Positions 56,701 through 64,000 of a stretch of 64,000 nucleotides of DNA are shown one piece after another. Source of the DNA: Progne subis subis (Eukaryota; Chordata; Aves; Passeriformes; Hirundinidae); the NCBI GenBank assembly GCA_022316685.1, contig JAKJHU010000163.1, forward strand, positions 930,001 through 994,000, given 5' to 3'. A program made the position numbers and the translations under genes. Every line of letters begins with the position of its first letter. Position 1 is the first letter of the stretch. The notes beneath the pieces were generated by a model. It saw only the letters and a program-made list of their open reading frames with translations. It did not search any database and was not told where the DNA came from.

Positions 56701-59700
56701 CCTGGGGGCTGTGGTGGCTCTTGCTGGTGGGCTGTGCCCCCTGAGCGCAGCCGAGGTGCTGACCCGGCACAGCCGACATGTCTGGAGGTACCGGGGCTGG
56801 TGGTACCTGGCCAGGCGCCCTTTGGCAGGGGACGGAGTGGCACCGAGCCCTTGCCAGCCTTCCTGTGGATGTGGGAACACGAGGCGGACCTCTGCGTGGT
56901 GGGTGGGAACGAGGAGTTGGTGGTGCCCATGCCCTGGGGCACCGAGGTGCTCGGGGTGCTCCTGATGAGTTTCGGGCGATGCAGGTGATGCTCTGCCCGC
57001 CGTGGGCTGGTGCCTGTGCTGAGTGGGGCACGAGGTGCACCAGCAGGACAAGCTGGGCTGTTGTTCTCTACGTGGTTTGGGAATCCTTTGGCCTGGGATT
57101 CTGGAGGATGGAGCCCGCGTGGCCGGCGGGCTCTGCAGCGGGTTTGCCAACTGAGCATCCGTGCACTCGCGTGATCTTAACCAGACTGGTTCCCAAGTTT
57201 GCTGTGGCAGTGGATTTTTTAATATGATGATTTAATTAGGGTGGAACGATTTTAACATTCTAAAGCAATAATTACCCTAAAGACAGAACATATAAATTGT
57301 GTTACAGTGCAGAGTCAACACAAGCAAACATGTTTTGCCATTGGATTACAAATATAGTATCTGCCTGAAGCTTTTTTTTTTGTTGCTGGTGTGTTAGAGC
57401 TAAAACTGGCTTCGCTGTTACCAAAAATATGATTTTTCTGTGACCTCTGCTGAACCTCTGCATCTGCCCTGATTCTGAGTGAAGAGGATGAGGGGAGGGG
57501 ATGGGGTGGAGGTGAGGAGGGCTGGCACGTGTTGCTGCTGCCCTGTGGTCCGTGTTGCTCCGCATTCTGCCCCGTGCAGGAGGGCAAGGGTGTGCAAGCA
57601 CTGCAGCACTGCACCTGAGCTGTGGAACGTGCTCTTCTCTCCAAACCCGCCGCGTTCCCCAAAACTTTGCTCTGGTGCTCCCTGTGGAAGGCTGGGCATC
57701 TTCCAGGCAGCTCGAGGTGCAGCAGGAGAGGAACAGTCCTGATGTGCAGAGCAGGGAAAATCTCCATCCGGACTTCTGGGTGGCACAAGGCTCTTTTGAA
57801 GTGGCTGCTGTCATAGTAAATGTCTTTTTCCCAACCAAACCAAAATCCCTGCAGCTGAGAAGTAGGGGCAGCGAGTGTTTCCCCTGGGGCTGCTCTTGTG
57901 AACTCAACCTCTGCCTCCACATGTGGCTGGGGGGAAACTTTTGGGAGCTTTCTTGGGTCCTAGGAAGAAATTCTTCCCTGGCACAGGCTGTCCAGAGAAG
58001 CTGTGGCTGCCCCATCCCTGGCAGGCTTGGGCAGGGCCTGGGACAGTGGAAGGTGTCCCTGCCCATGGCAAGGAGAGGAATAAGGTGGACTTTAAGGTCC
58101 CTTCCAAGATAAATTGTTCTTTAATTCTATGACTGAATCATCTATTATTATTATTAATAATAATAATAATAATTGGGATTACAGGGCTCCCAAACTGTGC
58201 CGTTTTTTCAGCCAAACCTCGTTGCTCTTTTGGTGGGTGCAGAACCTTGGGGAGCTGCTGCCTCCCTCACCGGGGTTTGGGTGACGAGCTGCGCTGTTTG
58301 GTTAACTTGGCAACACCGTAACATACCCCGAAATCAAAGATAAGCTCTTTATGGCAGGTTATCCCGCACGTAAATCATCATTAGTGCAGCTCATTTTTGT
58401 TTAGTGCCCACCTGACTGTGCTGCTGTGTGTTTAGAGGAGTCAAGGGTCGCAGAGAAATTACAGGGTTTTCAAAAACCCATTTGCCTTGCTGGTGCTCGC
58501 ATCAGAATCAATCTTGCCTCGTGTTCCAGCCTCGCCACAGACACAGCCCCGCTCCCAGGGCTCTGCTGCTCTGCCTGGGAGGGCAGCAGCTGTGCCAGCA
58601 GGGCCTGGGGGACAATCACACCTCAAACTCAGCGGCTCCAGTGCATCTTGGTGTGTATTTGAGGTGCTGGATGGGAGCACGGCAGCTGAGCGGAGAGCTT
58701 TACACACCCTTCACCCGCTTTCCACGGAGTGAGAAAACCCTGCTGCAAGGTGCTTTAAGAACTCAACGCTGTGAACAGCTTTTCTTTTATTCTTTTAGTG
58801 TTATTTCCTGTGGCAGTGGTGGAGCCCAGGTGTGCAGGCACTGTTGGGGCACCTGTCCAGAAGCAGTTTGCAAAAACAACACGGGGAGCTACTCGTGACA
58901 CCCCAAAGTGGGGTTTGAGCAGTTTCAGCCCCTCCTCAGCTGTTGCAAGGTGTTGATTTGGGCACCGCTCGGCTTTTGCGCCCCTCTGAGCACACACGTG
59001 CCCGGGGACTCGCACCCAAACCGTTCCCCAGCTGCCTCAGGGATGTCACTGTGCCCAGCTTTGCCTTGCTGGGCACAAATGTCACCTGTCCAGGCTGTGC
59101 CAGCGGGAGAAACAGCGCTGGGGCTGGCGAGGGCAGAGGGATTTGGAGGCAGCGAGCGTTGCCAGCCTGGCAAAGCCAGAGCTGAGCTGTTATTTGCTGC
59201 TTCAGTGTTGTGTACTTGATAGATTGTGTTGGAAAAAAGCTAAATAGAGCACTTGTCAAGGTACCAGTATTTCTAAGGGTGCTGCCTTTGTCACCAGCCT
59301 CATGCAAATCCTCTGAGGGCTGCGCAGACGAGGATGTACTTAGTCACTGGTTATCCACAAAGCCTTTTCTCTGGAAAGCAAAACGTAAAGCTTGCCAGAA
59401 GGAGGGAGCTAGGGAAAAAAAAAAAAAAATTTTAAAAAAAAATTGAGTTCTGTGAAGTTTTAGAGGTGTTTTTGTGTGTGTTGTGGGCTGAGTGCTTTAG
59501 GAGTTTCCAGAATATCTCTGCCTGAGTTGATCTCTTTGTGGTGCTGCAGCTGTGAGCTTCACTCGGGCAAAGTGACCTGTGTGGCCCTTTCTGTCCCACC
59601 CTCAAATGTCGCCACAGGTGGTTCTGGAGTCCCTGAACTCCCCTCAGCAGCTCTTCAGTGGTGTGGGCAGTGAAAGGGCAGCAGATTCCTTGCGGTTCCA

Positions 59701-62700
59701 TGCGATCAATCCCCAAAAAAATGTTCTCTGTCCTCTGCTGCACCTCACCACTGCTACATTTCTTTTCCTCTGAAATTGCAGAAGTGGAACTGCACACAAA
59801 TCCCACTGTAATCCACCCCAGGACATGGTGAGTCCAGGGATGAGGCAGGAGGCTGGATTTCTGGGATTTCTGGGCACAACACTCCCCCCTGGGCAGGTGC
59901 TGCGTGCCGAGGGGCACAGGGGGGGATGATCCAGGGGGCAGAGGAGCCAGGACCCGGATAATTCGGCATTGTCCTTGTGTCAATGGGTTCATTCTGGGGG
60001 ACATCAGGCTCCCGTTACTGGGCAGAAGCTGGGAGCTGGGACAGGATAAACACGGCGAGCCCAAAGGCCGCCCTTGTTCGCGCGTTTGGCACCGCGGAGG
60101 GGCTCGGGGCGGAGAGGACTGGCTGGAGGCTGGTGTTTTGGGTTGGTGTGGCCCGAATGTGGGATGACCCCGGCTGGTTTCCAGCAGGAGGCTGTGAGCT
60201 GGAGCGTGCCGGGCACGAGGCCACCGCGCTGCCGTGTCCCTGCCGTCCCCTGCGGCCGAGCGCCGGGCTGGTGGCTGTGACCCGCTCCGACAGGGGATGG
60301 GCCCGGCCGTTCCCGCTGCCCTGCTCCCTCCTGGAGTGTGCAAGGAGAAATCCCCAACACGGGCACTCCCAGAGGGCACAAGGCCTGGCCTTTTCACTTG
60401 GATTTTGTCACTTGTACCCGGGACGGGCAGAGCCGCAGCGCGGAGCCGCCTGATGTGACGGGAGCGAGCGGCGTCCTGTCCTTCCCCGTCTGCGGGTGCT
60501 GCGGAACCTTTTCCCCTGTCGGCCTCGAGATCTCCAAAGGTGTCCCGGCTTCTCCCCCACCCCTTGCCACCCTCTGTGGCTGCGACATGTGCCCAGACCT
60601 GTTACAGAGGGAAGTAGCTCCAGGCGTTATTCTCACCAAGTGGGGTGAGATTCTGTCTGAAATCATTTCATCCTTCCCCAGAGACTTGGCGTGAATTTTA
60701 TCTAATCGCCATGGCAACAGATAAAAAAAGGTGTGAGCACATCTCCTTTTGCTGTGATAATTCAGATTTATATATTCAGATCAGATTGGAGTTAGAGATT
60801 TTAAAAGGAGCAGATGCAGCAGAAGGTGTGACTGCAAATAATGTGGCGAGAACGTTTGATGATCCTGCCCTTTAAGAGGGGAGAGCGCTTTCCCGCAGGT
60901 TTTTTTGGAATATAATTATTCCATCAAATCCACTTTAACAAGGACTCATTATAGCCCTGATAATGCAGAGTCACGTTGGAGACAATCTCCACACGCATGC
61001 ACACACGGCACACGCAGGGACCACAACAAGTAAACAGCAGCCTGTGCACAGCCCGGGCGCTGCCAGAGCCCAGGGAGCTGCCCCGGTCCCCGTGTCACCT
61101 CCTGGTGCCCCGATCCCGCGGGCTCCCAGCCTCCCCAGCCCTGCAGCGGGACCCGGGCGGGGATTTGGTGGCACTGAGCTCGGGCTGTCCCAAACCAAAG
61201 CAGCTGGCAGCTTTTGCTGCGCTGTGGCAGCGTCTGCAGGAAAGGGAAGCTTCGGCTGAGAGCAGAGAAAGGGATCACAGGCTGATGGGATGGTTTGGGA
61301 TGGAAGTGGCCTCAGACCGTCTCATCCCACCCCTGCCGTGGCAGGGACACCTTCCACTGTCCCAGGCTGCTCCAAGCCCTGTCCAGCCTGGCCTTGGGCA
61401 CTGCCAGGGATCCAGGGGCAGCCACAGCTGCTCTGGGCACCCTGTGCCATCCTTTGGTGCAGCTCCAGCCACCCTGAGGAGCAGCTGTGCCCTAGGGCAG
61501 GGATGAACGGCCAGTAGAGGGTGGGATGGATGACTGAGGGTCAGGGGATCCCATGGGAGGCGGGTGGGCTGGAAATCTCTTCCTGGAGTGCAGAGAGCAG
61601 GAGGAGGAAGAGATCAGCTGCAGATGTGTGGAGGGAGCGTCTGCTGGCTCCCCTGAGTCCCAGGGTGACTCTGCGTGCTGGGATACCTCGTTCCAGTCAC
61701 GCCAAATGCACACTGAGGTTTTTCAGGCAACGGCCTGGAAGCTGGGGACAAGAGGGAATTCTCCTGGAGCACCCCATTGGTGGCATGGGGAGAGGGCGAG
61801 TGACCTGGCCAGGAGGGGCTTGGGGCTGATGAACCTCAGAGGTGTCTGGGTTTCCCTGGAGTCCTCAGGGACTCTCGGAGCATGCGCGACACGTCCCCAT
61901 GAGAGGATTCTGTGCTCAGCACCAGCCCCCAGAGAAGGTTGCTGGGCACAGCTCACAGTGGAGCTGAGCTCTGTAATGAAACCTGGTTCCTCTCGTGCCT
62001 CGTGCTCCTTGCTGAGCCCAGCACCGTCCTGCCTGCCCCCAGAACGGAGCCTGGGGCATGCGAGTCCTTGCTGAATCACAGGGGCCGTGCTCTTGTCTCC
62101 CTGCTCACAGGGCACTCGCTAAATTCTAATGATTTTGTGCATTTTTAAGATCTTCCTGCTGGTGGAGAGCTGAAATCCTCTGGGATGGGAGTTTGTGTGA
62201 GGCACTGGAGCAGCTCGAGCTGAGGCTGTGACTGGCACTCCAGGCACTGGGCAGGACAATGTGGGTGCTGGGGGGCTCTGTATGGGGGTGCAACCCGTGA
62301 CCAGCCCTGGGCCACCTCGCCTGAGGGGTCCTTGGGAGCGACCCCTCTGCCTGGAGTGCTCTGCAGGCTGCCACCAGCCCGATGGGCTTGGAGTGCTCCA
62401 AAATCCGCTTGAAAATCCCGGCACAGAATAGAAACAGAATACCCTGAGCTGCGAGGGATCCACAGCCCTGAGAACCACCCGAAAAAAACGCCAGAGCCAG
62501 CTCTGAGAAATGGGTTTACTGGCGTGTGTGGGTTCTCCACCCAGCCCCGGTCTCTGTCCTTTTATACCTTTATTTAAATGTCATCTGCGAGAGAGAAGCC
62601 GCTGCTGGCTCCTGTCCTGCCGCCCCAGGTCTCCCCCGGGAGCCGAGCCTGCCCGGGCAGTAATTGCTACAGCAAAGCCAAGTGATGTGAGAGCTGCACA

Positions 62701-64000
62701 GGTCAAACCTCTTCCCAAACCACATGTTTGTGTGAGCCTGAGCCTCCTGCCCCTGGGGCCTGCGCCGCCTGCGAGGGAGGGAGGGGAGTTGCAGCAGAGC
62801 TGAAGACACCACATCTTGCGGTGTGCCTGGCCAGCTGACCCCAAATGGGGCTGGGGGCTCGTGGACGGGGCTGGGGGCGGTGTGGGCGTGCATCTTCCTC
62901 CCCCTCCTCCCCGTGCAGCCGCGCACATCCCCAGATGCAGAAACAATCACGGTCATTATTCCTGCCATGGTGACAGCGACAGTGGCAGAGATGCCAGCTT
63001 CCTCACACAGACGGCTTTATTTCATCTCCTCTGTTTTTCAAAGCCTCTTTCATTTTGTATGAGGAGACAGATGTGAAGGGCTGCAGGCTGATAAATTCTG
63101 CTGTCTTGTGAAAAGAGAGGGTGGGTTTTTGTTGTGGTTGCTGCTCTTCCTCCCTCCCTCCCTCCCCAGCTCCCTCCCAGCCTCCTCTTGCTGTCGAGGG
63201 TGCTCCCTGCTTGGGGCATGGCACGCTGGCTGCAGGTCACCTCTCTGGGGCAGACTGAGTCCCCAGGGGCAGTTTTTGGGGGCAGAACCTGGGGTCGTGG
63301 TGGTGGGCACCTGGTTGGGATAGAACGGGAACCTGGTTGGAAGGAAGGGAGCTCGGTGGTGCAGATGCCTCCCAAAACACCTCACCCACCAGACGAGGGG
63401 GAGCTGATCCTGGCTGTGGAGCCCTTCCCGGGGCCTACAGCCCAAATCCTCGCCCTTCATGTGACAGTAGCCAGGTTGTGAGGTCAGGGATGCGCTGCTG
63501 TGGTCTGCGCCAGCGAGGAGCAGCTATGGGGCGGGGAGGAAGCAGCCAGCACCCCTTTGCGGGGCTGTTGGAGTCTCTGCTCTGTTCCTCTGCCTTCCTC
63601 CTCGGAGCAGTGTGGCTCCAGTGGCCAGTGGAATCTGACCTGCGTGGCACCAGGGGTCCCAGCGCAGCCCCCCCTTCCCCCCCTCCTGCTCTGCTGACGG
63701 TCGTTCAAGTTTAAAAATAAATTGCTCCATCTTTAATTGCGGTTTAAATAACTGCTTCATTTTTATTTAAATGTGGCTCTGCAAGGCTTGGAGAACAATT
63801 AGGAGAAAATACAGGGCATTGCTCTGGTGCATGTGTTCAAGCATATAATTAATTTTTTTTTTTTATTATTATTATACTGATGTTTGCCGAATCTGGAAAA
63901 AGATCTTATTGTTCCTCCTGATTCAGTCACGCAGAGGATCTACAAATACACCAGCCATTTCAGGACTCCATTTCATAAGCCGTGGAGCCCTGGTGCTGAC
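44783..64000 (+). CDS. DSCAML1: DSCAM-like 1, neuronal adhesion molecule (5' three coding exons, gene continues beyond window)
   Basis: Large Ig-superfamily cell adhesion receptor that controls neuronal spacing and arborisation. Only three coding exons are visible: 44783-44825, 52910-53227 and 55577-55723, all joined in phase 1, giving the first 169 residues. Exon 1 is most of the signal peptide ([14 protein letters not shown]). Exon 2 holds Ig domain 1 with C46 and C102, W58, and the [20 protein letters not shown] and [13 protein letters not shown] stretches, nearly identical to human DSCAML1. Exon 3 ([20 protein letters not shown] ... [10 protein letters not shown]) starts Ig domain 2, with C145. 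The protein is about 2000 residues in mammals, so the rest lies past base 64000. Introns are 8.1 kb, 2.3 kb and over 8.2 kb. I found no further coding exon after 55723. Confidence 0.97.
44905..45195. repeat. GC-rich minisatellite in DSCAML1 intron 1
   Basis: Degenerate units built on GCGCCCTCCCCG and GGGGCTCTCGGT alternate across about 290 bp. A higher-order period of about 104 bp is visible: GTGCGCCTTCCTGGGCTCTC occurs at 44976 and again at 45080. It lies within the CpG island, just downstream of exon 1. Confidence 0.75.
45470..46900. promoter_or_regulatory. AT-rich block in DSCAML1 intron 1, candidate conserved noncoding element
   Basis: Base composition switches abruptly from the CpG island to AT-rich sequence with many TAAT/ATTA homeodomain cores, and no ORF of note. 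It includes a perfect 8-bp inverted repeat around a 12-nt AT loop (46113-46140) and A-rich runs at 46276-46335 and 46556-46575. Composition islands like this in introns of neural genes are often enhancers; conservation cannot be judged from one sequence. Confidence 0.35.
46113..46140. repeat. Inverted repeat TATTCCAT / ATGGAATA
   Basis: Perfect 8-bp arms at 46113-46120 and 46133-46140 flank a 12-nt loop CAATTATTAATT. The arms resemble TEAD-like (ATTCC) sites and the loop has homeodomain TAAT cores. Confidence 0.7.
47572..47655. repeat. (GGAT)n microsatellite
   Basis: About 20 tetranucleotide units (GGAT / TGGA) with two GGGT interruptions near 47585 and 47631, in DSCAML1 intron 1. Translated frames read as meaningless W-M-D-G repeats. 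Confidence 0.95.
50220..50790. promoter_or_regulatory. AT-rich block in DSCAML1 intron 1, candidate noncoding element
   Basis: A second intronic block with low GC content, including AATAGAGATATTAATATTTC and several TAAT cores, between GC-rich flanks. No ORF or repeat family recognised. Confidence 0.3.
51920..52090. promoter_or_regulatory. Candidate enhancer with CCAAT-like, TATA-like and MEF2 motifs
   Basis: The stretch contains TTATTGGCTC (reverse CCAAT), CTATTAATACACC, CTAAAAAAAG and a perfect MEF2 consensus TTATTTATAG (52068-52077). It sits 0.8 kb before DSCAML1 exon 2, where an alternative promoter could join exon 2. No start codon or donor clearly supports that. Confidence 0.3.
53612..53900. 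other. A-rich tract and AT-rich block in DSCAML1 intron 2
   Basis: A run of about 20 A (53610-53630) is followed by TAAATAAATTAATAAAATAA and a 230-bp low-GC block. A poly-A followed by TAAA repeats could be the tail of an old retroposed sequence, but no body is recognisable upstream. Confidence 0.4.
57170..57440. promoter_or_regulatory. AT-rich block in DSCAML1 intron 3
   Basis: Low-GC block with TTTAATATGATGATTTAATT, AATAATTACCC and several TAAT cores between GC-rich flanks. No coding potential; candidate conserved element by composition only. Confidence 0.3.
57963..58133 (+). mobile_element. CR1 LINE 3' fragment with intact tail
   Basis: GAAGAAATTCTTCCCTGGCA, GAGAAGCTGTGGCTGCCCCA, GGACAGTGGAAGGTGTCCCT and TTTAAGGTCCCTTCC follow the sense CR1 order, ending in ATTCTATGA. 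The copy is only lightly diverged, so it is relatively recent. Confidence 0.93.
58141..58173. repeat. (ATT)n/(AAT)n microsatellite beside a CR1 tail
   Basis: About ten ATT/AAT units switch strand sense in the middle, forming an imperfect palindrome. They start 8 bp after the CR1 3' end and probably grew from it. Confidence 0.85.
60640..60960. promoter_or_regulatory. AT-rich block in DSCAML1 intron 3 with an RFX X-box-like site
   Basis: ATCGCCATGGCAAC (60705-60718) matches the palindromic X-box at 12 of 14 positions. TGGAATATAATTATTCCA (60906-60923) is a perfect 7-bp inverted repeat around TAAT. The block has low GC and no ORF of interest. It looks like a developmental enhancer, by motif content only. 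Confidence 0.4.
61268..61470 (-). mobile_element. CR1 LINE 3' fragment
   Basis: GATGGTTTGGGATGGAAGTG, ACACCTTCCACTGTCCCAGG, TGCTCCAAGCCCTGTCCAGC and CTGCTCTGGGCACCCTGTG are reverse-complement CR1. The terminal ATTCTATG repeats are decayed. Confidence 0.87.
63148..63179. repeat. (CTCC)n polypyrimidine tract
   Basis: About eight imperfect CTCC/TCCC units in DSCAML1 intron 3. Confidence 0.75.
63705..63995. promoter_or_regulatory. AT-rich block in DSCAML1 intron 3 at the window end
   Basis: Low-GC stretch with TTTAAATAACTGCTTC, a T-rich run (63849-63875) and several TAAT cores, probably continuing past the window. No ORF or repeat family recognised. Confidence 0.3.

Noticed and set aside
57234..57282. 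Telomere-like TTAGGGT facing ACCCTAA in DSCAML1 intron 3
   Set aside because: Only a single 7-bp unit on each side with about 36 nt between; too short to be an interstitial telomeric site.

Overview
This is a vertebrate nuclear window and almost certainly avian. It is GC-rich with short introns and carries degenerate CR1 retroposon tails on both strands (the repeated 8-bp ATTCTATG-type ends are visible) plus a diverged avian-type solo LTR. The gene order SMIM35 - IL10RA - TMPRSS13 - FXYD6 - FXYD2 - DSCAML1, with relative strands +,-,+,+,+,+, is the human 11q23.3 segment read in reverse. In birds that block lies on a microchromosome (chromosome 24 in chicken, from general knowledge). The species cannot be fixed from the sequence alone.

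Layout. 1-1412: the last four coding exons of a small single-pass membrane protein, best matched by SMIM35 (+). 1413-4448: convergent 3' ends of SMIM35 (+) and IL10RA (-), with two CR1 tails. 4449-7896: IL10RA, seven coding exons, complete (588 residues). 7897-11013: IL10RA upstream region and intergenic DNA, then the CpG-rich start of TMPRSS13. 11014-19394: TMPRSS13, 13 coding exons, a type II transmembrane serine protease of 476 residues with an intact catalytic triad and an unusually short cytoplasmic tail. 20500-24240: intergenic, ending in a 400-bp CR1 against a CpG island that is probably the FXYD6 promoter. 24240-33930: FXYD6 (coding exons 30724-31731). 35059-37060: FXYD2, a tandem paralogue with the same exon lengths and phases. 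37060-44280: intergenic with a solo LTR and one CR1. 44783-64000: the 5' end of DSCAML1 (three coding exons of a very large gene) with long introns that alternate GC-rich DNA and AT-rich blocks.

The genes are not an operon-like system; they are a conserved syntenic neighbourhood. IL10RA is a cytokine receptor signalling through YxxQ STAT3 sites. TMPRSS13 is an epithelial protease. FXYD6 and FXYD2 are Na,K-ATPase regulators whose exon phases would permit readthrough splicing. DSCAML1 is a neuronal adhesion molecule. I found no sign of a novel multi-gene system. The items most worth checking are an extra YxxQ in IL10RA, an altered FXYD motif in FXYD2, a five-codon uORF overlapping the DSCAML1 start, paired RFX X-boxes in the FXYD6 CpG island, a composite inverted repeat in a DSCAML1 intron, and 3'-UTR motifs that read differently for two convergent genes. 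All exon models come from splice-site, phase and protein-family reading by eye, without transcript evidence.
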